This document shows, one piece after another, positions 54,156 through 63,532 of a stretch of 64,000 nucleotides of DNA (positions are counted from its first letter, which is position 1; each line of letters begins with the position of its first letter). The DNA lies in NCBI GenBank assembly GCA_903917705.1, contig CAIXBQ010000015.1:1-64000 (forward strand), read 5' to 3'. The DNA is from an uncultured Verrucomicrobia subdivision 3 bacterium (GTDB lineage: Bacteria; Verrucomicrobiota; Verrucomicrobiia; Limisphaerales; UBA11358). The notes beneath the pieces were generated by a model. That model ran no database searches. It saw only the letters and a program-made list of their open reading frames with translations, and was not told the DNA's origin. Made by a program: the position numbers and the translations under genes.

Positions 54156-56513
54156 TCAGCGCAGGGACCACCGCGCGAACAGCCAGACTTTGATCCAATC
54201 CAGGGCGAGAAAATAAACCACTGCCGCGCCGGCGACGGCCAGCAGCAACCGCAGGTCAATGGCCGGCACATGCCAGCCTGACAACGCGATGAACGCAGTT
54301 ACGCTCAGACCCAGAACCGTGCTGGCGATCATCGCGTTGCTCGGTCGCGACGCCCAGCAGTGGCCGCGTTCACGTAGCACATAAACGCCCGCTTGCGAAC
54401 CCAGAATGACCGTGGCAAATGTCAGGGTTTGCAGATGCGGCATATCAAAGCGCAGCGCGTAGTGGCCGAGCGCGAAGACGCCGAAGGTGAACAACAGCCG
54501 CAGCAATCCCAAACTGACACCCACAATGGCAATGGGCCGTGTGCGCCAGAGATTCGGTTGTTGCGAGACGCTCATGTGGTCGGTCGTCAGCGCCATCGTC
54601 AGGAAATCGTTGAGAAAAATGATCAGCACCATCAGCAATGGCGTCAGCGGCTTGTGGCCGGTGAGCAGAAAGCCGGCGACGAGCAGGAGCATCAATTCGA
54701 CCTTCTTCGAGAGCATGTTGAGCGTGTAAGTGAGCACGCGTTGGAACACCCGCCGGCTCGCCTCGATGGCCGGCACCACATTAGCCAGGCCCGGCTGGGT
54801 CAGCACGATGGCGGCGGCGGCCTTGGCCACGTCCGTCGCGTTGGCCACCGCGATGCCCGCCTCGGCCTGCCGCAACGCAGGCGCGTCGTTCACGCCATCG
54901 CCGCTCATGCCCACCACCGCGCCCCGCCGCTGGAAGGCGCGGACCAGCTTGAATTTGTCTTCGGGGAACACACCGGCGAAGACGCTATTTTCCAGCGTGC
55001 CATCGGCGAAGTCGCCGTGCAGCTTTTCGGGCGGACAGACCTGCGGCGGAATGCCCACCTGTTCCGCCACGGCGCGGGCGGTGAGCGCGTTGTCGCCGGT
55101 CACCATCACCACGCGCACGCCGGCGTCTTGAATGGCCTTCACGACGGCGTGGGAGTCTTCGCGCACGGCGTCTTCCAGACCGATCAAGCCCGCGAAACGC
55201 AGCGAACCTTCGCCACCTTCCGCCACGCCGAGCACTCGCTGGCCGCGCGCGGCAATCTCTTGGGTCACCGGCTGCCAGGCGGATTTCGGCACACCGCAGA
55301 GTTGGGCGATGACGGCGGGCGCGCCTTTCGTGTAACGGCGCTCGCCAGCCGTTTCGCGATAGGCGGCCTCAGCCCGTTTGGTCGCCGGATCAAACGGTTT
55401 GAATTCAATGCGGGTGAGATTCCCGCCCGCCAGACCGCGCGCCGTGGCCTCACGCACCATCGCGCCATCCACCGGGTCCTGTCCCGCCGGGTCGCTGGCG
55501 AGCCAGGCGGCGCGCAGCAATTGATCCTCGCTGAAACCTTCAGCCGGTCGCAGCGTGCTGACGGTGGCTTCGTTGCGGGTGAGCGTGCCGGTCTTGTCGG
55601 TGCAGAGCACGGTCATCGAGGCGATGTCATGCAGCGCGCTCAGGCGGGTCACCAGCACGCCGAACTTGGACAACTCCACCGAGCCCAGCGCGGCGGCGAG
55701 CGTGAACGTGGCCGGCAGCGCGACCGGGATGGACGCCAGCAGAATGGTCAGCGCCAGCGGCAAGGTTTGCCCGAGAGTCATGCCTTGGAGATGGGCTACG
55801 CCAAAGATAAAAACGATCAGGCTGGCGTTCAGGACGAACAAGTCGCGCACGACCCGGACAATCTCCTGTTCCTGCCGGTTGGCGGCATGCGCCGTGCGCA
55901 CCAGCTCCGCCGTATTGCCAAAAAACGTGCGTGCGCCAGTCGCCGTGATAATGCCGTCGGCTTCGCCGCCCCGCACCAGTGCGCCGGCATAGGCGGTTTT
56001 GCCCGCCGGAATTTGGACGGCAGCGGATTCGCCGGTGAGCGCCGATTGATCCACCAGCAACGAGCCGTCGCTGATACGCACGTCGGCGGGCACGATGCCG
56101 CCCTGGCGCAGATGAATCACGTCGTCCGGCACCAATTCTTCTGCGCTGATGGTTTGCCACTGGCCGTCGCGCCGGACGCGGGCTTCGACGCGCAGTTGCT
56201 GCCGCAGCAGCGCCAGCGCCTTTTGAGCTTTGCCTTCCTGCAAAAAACCGAGCACGGCGTTCGCCACCAGCAATCCGGCAATCACTGCCGCCTCAACCCG
56301 CTCGCCCAGGAATATCTGGAGGATGACGGAGGCTTCGAGCAACCAGGGAATGGGTGCCCAAAACCGGCGGACGAACTGGCGCAGCGGATGCGACTTTTCC
56401 TCGCTCACGGCATTCGGACCGATCTGGGCAAGCCGCGCGCGGGCGGCGGCGGTGGTCATCCCGACTGGCTCCACCGCATTGGCATTCGGCGACGGGGTTT
56501 CAGCGTTGCTCAT
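54156..56513 (-). CDS. plasma-membrane-type proton-pumping P-type ATPase (P3A)
   Basis: A 785-residue P-type ATPase. The phosphorylation motif CTDKTGTLT has D306, TGES lies in the actuator domain, and MVTGDNALTARAVA and GDGVNDAPAL are the hinge motifs. The overall pattern (ten helices, ALTGESAAVQIPAGKTAYAG, short termini) matches H+-ATPases of the fungal/plant type found in some bacteria. ATG 56513 was chosen; a longer frame upstream runs over the likely promoter. A sigma-54-type promoter lies 81 bases upstream, and an NtrC-type activator gene is next. It probably exports protons to control pH or energise the membrane; the ion is inferred from the family. Confidence 0.9.
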   Translation of the reverse strand: MSNAETPSPNANAVEPVGMTTAAARARLAQIGPNAVSEEKSHPLRQFVRRFWAPIPWLLEASVILQIFLGERVEAAVIAGLLVANAVLGFLQEGKAQKALALLRQQLRVEARVRRDGQWQTISAEELVPDDVIHLRQGGIVPADVRISDGSLLVDQSALTGESAAVQIPAGKTAYAGALVRGGEADGIITATGARTFFGNTAELVRTAHAANRQEQEIVRVVRDLFVLNASLIVFIFGVAHLQGMTLGQTLPLALTILLASIPVALPATFTLAAALGSVELSKFGVLVTRLSALHDIASMTVLCTDKTGTLTRNEATVSTLRPAEGFSEDQLLRAAWLASDPAGQDPVDGAMVREATARGLAGGNLTRIEFKPFDPATKRAEAAYRETAGERRYTKGAPAVIAQLCGVPKSAWQPVTQEIAARGQRVLGVAEGGEGSLRFAGLIGLEDAVREDSHAVVKAIQDAGVRVVMVTGDNALTARAVAEQVGIPPQVCPPEKLHGDFADGTLENSVFAGVFPEDKFKLVRAFQRRGAVVGMSGDGVNDAPALRQAEAGIAVANATDVAKAAAAIVLTQPGLANVVPAIEASRRVFQRVLTYTLNMLSKKVELMLLLVAGFLLTGHKPLTPLLMVLIIFLNDFLTMALTTDHMSVSQQPNLWRTRPIAIVGVSLGLLRLLFTFGVFALGHYALRFDMPHLQTLTFATVILGSQAGVYVLRERGHCWASRPSNAMIASTVLGLSVTAFIALSGWHVPAIDLRLLLAVAGAAVVYFLALDWIKVWLFARWSLR

Positions 56514-56593
56514 CAATTTTGATTCGTAGCTTTTATTTTGGGCTGGCGGTTTTCGTTCGCGTCGTTTGAAACGTCGCTTCAACTCTACTTAAT

Positions 56594-56609
56594 AGCGTCC
56601 AGCGTGCCA
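56594..56609 (-). promoter_or_regulatory. sigma-54-type promoter of the P-type ATPase
   Basis: The minus strand reads TGGCACGCTGGACGCT, with a perfect -24 box TGGCAC, the required GG-N10-GC spacing and GCT at -12 (the preceding TT of the consensus is missing). It lies 81 bases upstream of the ATPase start and points toward it. The next gene upstream is a sigma-54-dependent activator. Confidence 0.55.
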
Positions 56610-56759
56610 GCCCATATTCAAAGGTGTTCTGGAGGCCGTTGTGCGAAGACTCAAGGGGTTGCGAACGAAGCGAAAGAAGATCGCGCTGCGCCCGTGGTCA
56701 GGCGTTGCTCATGGATGGATAAACCGATTACCGACAGCGATGGCGCGTGCGGGAGCACT

Positions 56760-58199
56760 TCACTCCACAGCGGCGGAGTCGCTGTTCGCGCCCGGATGCA
56801 GGCCGAGCTGTTTGAGCTTCTCGCGCAGTGTCAGGCGCGAAATGCCCAGCCAGCGGGCGGCTTTGGCCTGGTTGCCTTCCGCGAGCGCGATGGCCTGGGT
56901 GAGGATTTCACGCTCCGCCTCGGCGACAATTTGCGCGTGAGTGTCGCTGATTTCACCGCGTTGAGCGCGGGCCAGCAACGTCGCGACGAGAGATGGAAGC
57001 GAGTTCGCGGCCTGCCCGTTGACCGATGCGCGGGCGGCGAGAATGGCGCGCACGGCCTCGGCGGTGATGGAGAGGCCGCGCGCTTCCAGCAGCAGGCGGC
57101 GCGTGACGTTCTCCAGTTCACGAATGTTGCCGGGCCACGCGGCGGCTTGCAGTGCGGCAACGGCGTCGGGTGTGATGGTGGGTGCGGCGATGCCGAAGTC
57201 AGTAGCGTATTTGCGAAGGAAATGCTGGACGAGCACAGGAACGTCTTCGCGTCGTTCGCGCAACAGCGGGAGTTGGATGGCGACGACGTTCAGGCGATGG
57301 AACAAATCTTCGCGGAATTTCCCTTCGCGAATCATCGCTTCGAGGTCGCGGTGCGTGGCGGCAATGATGCGCACGTCCACGGAAATAGTTTCGCTGCCGC
57401 CAACGCGCTGGAAGGTTTGCTGTTGGAGGACGCGGAGCAATTTAACTTGAGTGTTCGCCAGCAGGTCGCCGATTTCATCCAGGAACAATGTGCCATTGTT
57501 CGCCTGCTCGAAGCGTCCGATGCGGCGCTGGTCCGCTCCGGTGAACGCGCCACGTTCGTGACCAAAGAGTTCGCTTTCCAACAGGTTTTCAGGCACGGCG
57601 GCGCAGTTGATGGCGATGAATGCGGCCTTGACGCGTTCGCTGTGCTGGTAAATGGCGCGGGCGATGAGTTCCTTGCCCGTGCCGGTTTCGCCGCGAATGA
57701 GAACGGTGACCGGCTTAGCGGCGACGCGTCCAATTTCCTTGCACACCTCCCGCATGGCCCGGCTGACGCCCACGAGCGCGGTGCGGGCGGATGGTGCGTC
57801 CGCCAACGCCACGGGTTCGCGCATGAGACGACCGGCATCCACAGCCTTGTGGAGCAGCGTGAGCAGTTCTTCCATCTCGAACGGCTTTTGCATGTAGTCG
57901 TAAGCGCCGAGTTTGGTGGCTTCGATGGCCGTTTCGATTGTGCCGTGCGCCGTCATCAGGACAACGGGCAGGCGTGGCTGGGTCTCGTGGAGTTGGCGCA
58001 CGAGGTCAAGTCCGCCAAGTCCGGGCAGGCGCAAGTCAGTGAGCACGGCGTCAAATGTGGCGTCACTTGCGCGGCGCAAGCCATCGTCGCCTCGCGCGCT
58101 GTGCGTGACCGCGAATCCTCCATCCTCCAACACTTGCCGTAGGTTAACAGCGAGTTGGGAGTCGTCTTCGATAAGGAGAATGCGGGGTGAAGAACTCAT
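56760..58199 (-). CDS. NtrC-family sigma-54-dependent response regulator
   Basis: A 479-residue regulator. The receiver domain has phosphoacceptor D55 in [10 protein letters not shown]; a central AAA+ domain has Walker A GETGTGKE (170-177), the sigma-54-contacting GAFTGA loop (near 231) and Walker B in [12 protein letters not shown]; a C-terminal Fis-type helix-turn-helix is in [19 protein letters not shown]. It activates transcription from sigma-54 promoters upon phosphorylation. The start overlaps the stop of its kinase gene by four bases. A sigma-54-type promoter precedes the adjacent ATPase gene, a likely target. Confidence 0.94.
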   Translation of the reverse strand: MSSSPRILLIEDDSQLAVNLRQVLEDGGFAVTHSARGDDGLRRASDATFDAVLTDLRLPGLGGLDLVRQLHETQPRLPVVLMTAHGTIETAIEATKLGAYDYMQKPFEMEELLTLLHKAVDAGRLMREPVALADAPSARTALVGVSRAMREVCKEIGRVAAKPVTVLIRGETGTGKELIARAIYQHSERVKAAFIAINCAAVPENLLESELFGHERGAFTGADQRRIGRFEQANNGTLFLDEIGDLLANTQVKLLRVLQQQTFQRVGGSETISVDVRIIAATHRDLEAMIREGKFREDLFHRLNVVAIQLPLLRERREDVPVLVQHFLRKYATDFGIAAPTITPDAVAALQAAAWPGNIRELENVTRRLLLEARGLSITAEAVRAILAARASVNGQAANSLPSLVATLLARAQRGEISDTHAQIVAEAEREILTQAIALAEGNQAKAARWLGISRLTLREKLKQLGLHPGANSDSAAVE

Positions 58200-59584
58200 G
58201 CGGGCGGAATGGGTAAAGCGGTCGCCGGCGCGGGCACGACGGGCAACACGATGCCAAAAGTCGTGCCGTGACCCAGTTGGGTCTGATATTCCAGCGCGCC
58301 GCCTTGTTTCTCGACGATGCGCGCCGCAATGGAAAGGCCAAGACCTGTGCCGGCTTCCTTCGTGGTGAAGAAAGGGTCGAACAGGCGCTTTTCGACTTCG
58401 GGCGGAATGCCTTTGCCGGTGTCGGTGACTTCGAGAATGGCCACGTTGCTGGTTTTGCCGTGAAGCTTGGCACGGTCTGAGCGCACCCGCAACGTGACGA
58501 GACCCTGACCTTCGATGGCTTCGGCGGCGTTGCGGACGAGATTGATGAGGACCTGCTTGATGAGCGCGCTGTCCATCGAAACGTGCAACTCCGGGCCGTC
58601 TTCGAGCGCGAGTTGCACGCGGCCTTGTTCGAGCGTGCTGCCCATGAGGGAAAACACCTCGCGTAACGCCGCGTCGGCGCGCACGTCTTTGAGTTGTGGT
58701 TCGGAGGGGCGGGCAAAATGGAGCACGTCCTGCACGATGCGTTCGAGCCGTCCAATTTCGGAACTGATGACGCCCGTGTCCGCCGTGCTGGCCGCGTCGT
58801 TGGCAACGCGTTTACCGAGCATATAAAGGCGAGCCTTGATAGACGTGAGCGGGTTGCGAATTTCGTGGGCGATGCCGGCGGCCAGGGTGCCGAGCGTGGC
58901 GAGCTTCTCCTGTTTTTCGAGCATGACCTCGCTTTGCACCAGCTTTCTGCGCAGCGGTGCAATCAGGTCGCGGTAGAGGATGACCCCGAGCACGGCGACG
59001 AGCGCGAGCAGCACCACCACACCGATAAAAAGAAAGACGCGCAGGTTCGCGATCGTGTGGTTCGCATCGGTCAGGAAAAGCGCCTCCGCCTCGCGATGCA
59101 TCCCGGCGATTTGGACAGCGATTTGGCGCAACCGGTCTTCGTGGTGTTCGACCTGTTCAAGCTGGGCAAAAACCGACGGCGTCATGCCCGCAGGCTGTCC
59201 GTTGGTCTGCACTTGAGCGGCGGCCGCCAGGTAGTCGCCATAGGCCGCGTTGAGTTGGTGGAAGAGGTCCAGCTCGCGCGGAGTGTTGTGCTCCGAGGTA
59301 TGCTGGTCAATCCATTGGTCAAGCTGAACGCTCGCTGCTTGAAATTGAGTCCAGGTCGCCGGGTTGCGCCGGGCGGTGTAGCGAAGCAAGAGATTTCCCA
59401 ATGGCAGCAACTGCTGCTGGAATTCTTCGGCGAGCCGGAAACTTCCCAGTTGCGAGGCGGTCAGGTTGCCTTTGAGTTGCGCGATGCGCCGCCAGGAATC
59501 CTGCATGCCCCAAAGCGTCAGCCCAGCCATCAGAGCGATAGCGCCAATCAACATCGTCATGCGCAGGCGGGCAGCGGAGATCAT
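58196..59584 (-). CDS. sensor histidine kinase (NtrB/AtoS type) partner of the NtrC regulator
   Basis: A 462-residue membrane kinase. Two membrane segments (about residues 11-27 and 183-204) bound a ~155-residue helical sensor domain resembling four-helix-bundle chemoreceptor sensors. The phosphoacceptor is H240 in AAGIAHEIRNPLTSIK, and the ATP domain has NLVRNAAEAIEG (N box), DTGKGIPPE (G1) and GTGLGLSI (G2). ATG 59584 was chosen because the upstream frame extends into the divergent promoter region. It overlaps the regulator gene by four bases. The signal sensed is unknown. Confidence 0.93.
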   Translation of the reverse strand: MISAARLRMTMLIGAIALMAGLTLWGMQDSWRRIAQLKGNLTASQLGSFRLAEEFQQQLLPLGNLLLRYTARRNPATWTQFQAASVQLDQWIDQHTSEHNTPRELDLFHQLNAAYGDYLAAAAQVQTNGQPAGMTPSVFAQLEQVEHHEDRLRQIAVQIAGMHREAEALFLTDANHTIANLRVFLFIGVVVLLALVAVLGVILYRDLIAPLRRKLVQSEVMLEKQEKLATLGTLAAGIAHEIRNPLTSIKARLYMLGKRVANDAASTADTGVISSEIGRLERIVQDVLHFARPSEPQLKDVRADAALREVFSLMGSTLEQGRVQLALEDGPELHVSMDSALIKQVLINLVRNAAEAIEGQGLVTLRVRSDRAKLHGKTSNVAILEVTDTGKGIPPEVEKRLFDPFFTTKEAGTGLGLSIAARIVEKQGGALEYQTQLGHGTTFGIVLPVVPAPATALPIPPA

Positions 59585-59690
59585 ATCAATGGTCAGCAGC
59601 TTACCAGACGGCTGTAACTTCCTAACCAAAAAAGTGGCTGGGAAGATGTGTTTTTGGACTAAAGCCCAGTAAATCAACAAGTCAGCCGGT

Positions 59691-59707
59691 TGGCATCCCG
59701 GCGGCTT
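59691..59707 (+). promoter_or_regulatory. possible sigma-54-like promoter of the receiver genes
   Basis: TGGCATCCCGGCGGCTT has GG-N10-GC spacing, TGGCA at -24 and GCT at -12, 56 bases before the first receiver gene. The match is weaker than that of the ATPase promoter and GC-rich DNA can give it by chance. Confidence 0.25.
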
Positions 59708-59762
59708 ACGGTTAACTCGTCCGAACGCCCGCTGCGGTCGGCCAATAAATAAACGAACAACT

Positions 59763-60281
59763 ATGAATACTTCAACAACTCTCCCGAACCTTGCGCGGCG
59801 CGCACAACCATCACCCGCCGCGTGTCCATCCGAGGTCGCCACGAATCGCAAGCGCGTTCTCATTGCCGAGGACGATGCCGTGGTGCGCGCCGCGCTGGCT
59901 GCCGTCCTTGAATCGGAAGGCTACGACGTGGACGTGGCGGCGGATGGCCGCCAAGCGGTTCTCCACGCCACCGCCCAGCCACCGGATCTCGTGCTGCTGG
60001 ATCTGAACATGCCCAATGTGGACGGCTGGACGGCGTTCACGAAGCTCGACCATGTGTGTCCGCTGCTGCCGGTCATTATCATCACGGCGCGTCCGCACCA
60101 ATACCCGGAAGCCGTGCGGCTGGGCGTGGATGCGTTCATGGAAAAGCCGCTCGATTTCCCGGTGCTGCTGCGGGCCATCCGCAAGTTCACGCACGAACCG
60201 GAAAAGCGGCACACCGAGCGCATCACCGACCGCGGCTTCGTCACGCGGCTGTTAAACGGCAATAGCGCAAACCATTCCTGA
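59763..60281 (+). CDS. single-domain response regulator
   Basis: A 172-residue receiver protein with N- and C-terminal extensions. The domain (about residues 30-150) has the acidic pair in RVLIAEDDAV, phosphoacceptor D80 in DLVLLDLNMP, the Thr/Ala switch IIITARPHQ and the Lys in FMEKPLDFP. No output domain follows; the tail is basic. It is divergent from the kinase gene and one base before a paralogue, so it likely acts by protein-protein interaction or as a phosphate sink. Confidence 0.88.
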   Translation: MNTSTTLPNLARRAQPSPAACPSEVATNRKRVLIAEDDAVVRAALAAVLESEGYDVDVAADGRQAVLHATAQPPDLVLLDLNMPNVDGWTAFTKLDHVCPLLPVIIITARPHQYPEAVRLGVDAFMEKPLDFPVLLRAIRKFTHEPEKRHTERITDRGFVTRLLNGNSANHS

Positions 60282-60282
60282 T

Positions 60283-60804
60283 ATGAAAGCCGCAACAAAA
60301 TTCCCAAGCCGGAAACATGAGCCGATGGAGAAGCCGTCGCCTCGGACCGCGCGCCAGCGCATTCTGCTCGTGGATGACGACGCCGGCGTGCGCGGTTCAC
60401 TCCATGACGTGCTGGTCGAGGAAGGCTATCTGGTGATTCCCGCCAATGACGGCCAGCACGCGCTGGAACTCATCACCGTCAATTCCATTGACCTCGTGCT
60501 GCTTGATCTCAATATGCCGCGCAAGAACGGCTGGGACACCTTTGAACACCTCAGCGCCGAGCATCCGCTTGTGCCGGTCGTCCTCATCACCGCGAGGCCA
60601 AACCAACTTTTCACGGCGGTAGGCTCGGGTGTGGGTGCACTGTTAGAAAAACCATTGGATATTCCCATTCTGCTCCAAACCATCACTCGATTGCTCACCG
60701 AATCGGACGAGACGCGCCTCGCCCGGCTCGCGGGGCGCGACGTGCCGTTCCGCTACGCCACCGGAAGAACTGGCCAGCCAGTGCAGCCCGGCGGCTCATC
60801 TTAA
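60283..60804 (+). CDS. single-domain response regulator, tandem paralogue
   Basis: A 173-residue receiver protein with the same layout as its upstream neighbour: QRILLVDDDAGV, phosphoacceptor D75 in LVLLDLNMPRKNGW, VLITARPNQ and LEKPLDIPILL, without an output domain. The shared details (NMP...GW, TARP.Q, EKPLD.P) show a tandem duplication, though the sequences have diverged considerably. ATG 60283 is used; Met15 is an alternative. The serpin gene follows after only seven bases, an odd pairing that suggests cotranscription. Confidence 0.88.
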   Translation: MKAATKFPSRKHEPMEKPSPRTARQRILLVDDDAGVRGSLHDVLVEEGYLVIPANDGQHALELITVNSIDLVLLDLNMPRKNGWDTFEHLSAEHPLVPVVLITARPNQLFTAVGSGVGALLEKPLDIPILLQTITRLLTESDETRLARLAGRDVPFRYATGRTGQPVQPGGSS

Positions 60805-60811
60805 ATGTCTT

Positions 60812-62014
60812 ATGAAAATTGCGCGATTAGGCTTGCTGGTATTGATCTGTAATACCGGGTTTTCAGCGTTGGCGGATGCGCCAGCCGATCAGGATAACTT
60901 GGCGGCGGCCAACACCGGTTTCGCCTTTGACTTGCTGAAACAAATCGCCGGCAAACAGCCCAGCGGCAATGTTTTCATTTCGCCTTACAGCGTTTCAACC
61001 GTTCTGCAAATGGTCAGCGACGGCGCGGCGGGCGTGACGAAACAGAAAATGGAAAGCGTTCTCCATGTGAACGGACTGGCCGCGCGGGACGCGGCTTGCA
61101 AAAGTTTGGATCAATCCATCACGAGCGGTCAGAACGATGCCACTCTGAACCTGGCCAATTCCATCTGGTATAAGCAGGGCGTCGAATTGAAACCCGAGTT
61201 TGTGGCTCGCAGCATTAATTATTTCCAGGCGAAAACCGGTGCGCTGGATTTTGCCAGCCCGCAATCGGCCAAAATCATCAATAACTGGGCGGAAGAAAAT
61301 ACTCACGGACGAATCAAAGACATCGTCCAATGGCCGATGAACCCGCTGACCCGCGTCATCCTTGCCAACGCGATTTATTTCAAGGGCCGCTGGGCGCACG
61401 AGTTTGACAAGCGCGCGACGAAGGATCGCGCGTTCACCCCGCCCGATGGAACTCAAATACAAGTTCCGATGATGCAGCAGCATGGGCACTTTGATTATTT
61501 TCAGGCGCAGGGATTTCAAGCCGTGCGCCTGCCCTATGCCGGCGGGCGTCTGCAAATGTGTCTCTTTCTTCCAGACAACGGTTCCGACATCAAAAAACTG
61601 CTTGCCAGCTTCGATGGCAGCGCCTGGCAAAGCAATACCCTGTCGCAATTTCGCGACCGCGAAGGCACGGTGGTGCTTCCGCGCTTCAAATTGAATTATG
61701 AAGTGACTTTGAACGAGCCGCTCGAAGTGCTGGGCATGAAGCGCGCCTTTTCCAATGCAGCGGACTTTTCGGCCATGTCCTCCGAGAAATTATTTTTGAG
61801 CGAGGTGAAGCAGAAAAGTTTTGTCGAAGTGAACGAGGAAGGAACCGAAGCGGCGGCGGTGACCACCGCCACGCTCCGCACCATGGCCGTGATGCGACCG
61901 AAAAATCCTTTTGAGATGATTCTGGATCGTCCGTTCTTCTTCGTGATTGGTGACAAAACCACGCGCTCCATTTTGTTCATGGGAATCGTCTCCAACCCAA
62001 GGCCAGGGTTTTGA
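60812..62014 (+). CDS. secreted serpin (serine/cysteine protease inhibitor)
   Basis: A 400-residue serpin with a signal peptide (residues ~1-21). The conserved GNVFISPYSVSTVLQMVSDG, LANAIYFKGRW and C-terminal DRPFFFVIGDKTTRSILFMG blocks are all present. The hinge EEGTEAAAVTTAT is of the inhibitory type, with small residues at P15-P9. Counting from it by the antitrypsin register puts P1-P1' at Met-Ala in LRTMAVM, which would favour elastase- or chymotrypsin-like targets (inference). It lies seven bases after two receiver genes. With the alpha-2-macroglobulin at 7.5-13.3 kb the window carries two unrelated protease inhibitors. Confidence 0.94.
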   Translation: MKIARLGLLVLICNTGFSALADAPADQDNLAAANTGFAFDLLKQIAGKQPSGNVFISPYSVSTVLQMVSDGAAGVTKQKMESVLHVNGLAARDAACKSLDQSITSGQNDATLNLANSIWYKQGVELKPEFVARSINYFQAKTGALDFASPQSAKIINNWAEENTHGRIKDIVQWPMNPLTRVILANAIYFKGRWAHEFDKRATKDRAFTPPDGTQIQVPMMQQHGHFDYFQAQGFQAVRLPYAGGRLQMCLFLPDNGSDIKKLLASFDGSAWQSNTLSQFRDREGTVVLPRFKLNYEVTLNEPLEVLGMKRAFSNAADFSAMSSEKLFLSEVKQKSFVEVNEEGTEAAAVTTATLRTMAVMRPKNPFEMILDRPFFFVIGDKTTRSILFMGIVSNPRPGF

Positions 62015-62301
62015 AGTTTTATCCCTGTTTCGCTGGCGGTGTTTGGCGATTTATACCGTGCGGTGATGCAAAACATCCGGGGGATTTTTCCATCACAACA
62101 TTCATCAGAAGCAGCGCCGCAAAGCGGCAACTCGACCGGCCTGCGCAAGCCGCCTCATTTTGCCAGCTTGCGCCATTAAAAATTACTGGATCAGATTACA
62201 AGACTGTCATCGCCCCTTCAGGCGGCGTTAACGAACAGGTGGTTTAATGATTGGCGTCAAACTTGGCTGGCATGACGCCCGCCGAAAAAACAAAACACAA
62301 A

Positions 62302-62787
62302 ATGAAAAAAATAATCATCATCGGGATGGCTGCGGCCATCGTCACCACGTTCGCCACGACATCGTTCGCGGGCGACGAGAAGGAAGTTAAGATCACGATG
62401 GATAAAGTTCCAGCAGCCGTGCAGAAGGCGGTAAAGGAGTTTGCCACCGACGCCGAGATCAAAGGCATTGAGGACAGCGACGTGGACGGCACCAAGGTCA
62501 TTGAGTTCGACATTGAAAAGAACGGCAAGACCTCCGAAGTTGCCTTCCTTCCTGACGGCAAGCTGTTCAGCACCGAGGCGGAAGTTGCGCTGACGGACTG
62601 CCCGGAAGCCGTGCAAAAAACCATTGCCAAAATCAGCGAGGACGCCACGGCGGGCAAGCCGGAGAAAATCGTTCAAGAAGGCAAGACCAGCTACGAAATC
62701 GTCATTGAGAAGAAGGGCAAGAAAATCGAATACAGGATCTCGCCTGAAGGCAAAGTCACCGGCAAGGAAGAAGTCGGCAAGGACTAA
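62302..62787 (+). CDS. exported PepSY-like protein
   Basis: A 161-residue secreted protein. A signal peptide (residues ~1-22, ending SFAGDE) is followed by two repeats of the small alpha/beta PepSY-like domain, each with VPAAVQKAVKEF-like helix and KNGKTSEVAFLPDG-like hairpin; the second reads CPEAVQKTIAKIS and YRISPEGKVTG. ATG 62302 is chosen over an upstream TTG because the signal peptide starts there. The protein is Lys/Glu-rich. It lies 70 bases before a two-component pair, a frequent neighbourhood in which such proteins may be targets or modulators of the sensor. Confidence 0.82.
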   Translation: MKKIIIIGMAAAIVTTFATTSFAGDEKEVKITMDKVPAAVQKAVKEFATDAEIKGIEDSDVDGTKVIEFDIEKNGKTSEVAFLPDGKLFSTEAEVALTDCPEAVQKTIAKISEDATAGKPEKIVQEGKTSYEIVIEKKGKKIEYRISPEGKVTGKEEVGKD

Positions 62788-62857
62788 AAGTATTACCGCA
62801 AACGAACCGGCGGCGGGTTTTGCTCGTCGTCGGTTTCGTTTGCGACACAATCAACTC

Positions 62858-63532
62858 ATGCGCATCCTCGTCGTGGAAGATGAAAAGAAAACGGCCTCGT
62901 TCATCCGCAAGGCATTGCAGGCGGAAAGTTTCGCCGTGGATGTCTGCCACAACGGCGACGACGCGCTGGCCGCCGCCAGCACCACTCCGTTCGACGTCGT
63001 CGTGCTCGACATCATGCTGCCGGGCCGCGACGGCTTGAGCGTGCTGCGACAGTTGCGGACACGGAAAGTTTCCACGCCGGTGCTGCTCCTTTCCGCCCGC
63101 GGCGAGGTGAATGAGCGCGTCGAAGGCCTGAATGCCGGCGCGGATGATTATCTGCCCAAACCGTTTGAACTGACCGAACTCGTGGCCCGCGTGCGCGCCC
63201 TCACGCGGCGCGGCGGCGAAAATAAATCTACTCTCTTACGCGTGGCCGATTTGACGCTCGACACCCTCACCCACAAGGCGCAACGCGGCGGCGCAACCAT
63301 CGAGTTGACCGCGCGCGAGTATCGGTTGCTGGAATTTCTCATGGGTTCGGCAGACCGCCCATGTGGGCGCATGATGATTCTCGAAAAAGTCTGGGACTAT
63401 GATTTTGATCCCGGCACGAATCTCGTGGATGTTTACATCCGCCGCCTGCGCGAAAAAATTGACGCCAATTTCCAGCCCAAGCTGCTGCAAACCATTCGCG
63501 GATCAGGTTATATGTTGAAGGAAGCGCCATGA
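62858..63532 (+). CDS. OmpR-family response regulator
   Basis: A 224-residue transcription factor with receiver domain (phosphoacceptor D51 in VVVLDIMLPGRDG, Lys in YLPKPFELTEL) and a winged-helix output domain (ELTAREYRLLEFLMGSADRP to LLQTIRGSGYML). ATG 62858 begins the receiver; the longer frame upstream overlaps the PepSY-like gene in another frame and is rejected. It overlaps its kinase gene by four bases. The pattern is that of CzcR/CopR-like regulators. Confidence 0.95.
   Translation: MRILVVEDEKKTASFIRKALQAESFAVDVCHNGDDALAAASTTPFDVVVLDIMLPGRDGLSVLRQLRTRKVSTPVLLLSARGEVNERVEGLNAGADDYLPKPFELTELVARVRALTRRGGENKSTLLRVADLTLDTLTHKAQRGGATIELTAREYRLLEFLMGSADRPCGRMMILEKVWDYDFDPGTNLVDVYIRRLREKIDANFQPKLLQTIRGSGYMLKEAP

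Noticed and set aside
54393-56522. 709-codon plus-strand frame opposite the P-type ATPase
   Set aside because: Antisense shadow; the ATPase motifs on the minus strand are intact.
62268-62284. GG-N10-GC match (TGGCATGACGCCCGCC) before the PepSY-like gene
   Set aside because: The -12 element is poor and such spacing is frequent by chance in GC-rich DNA; there is no sigma-54 activator tied to this gene.
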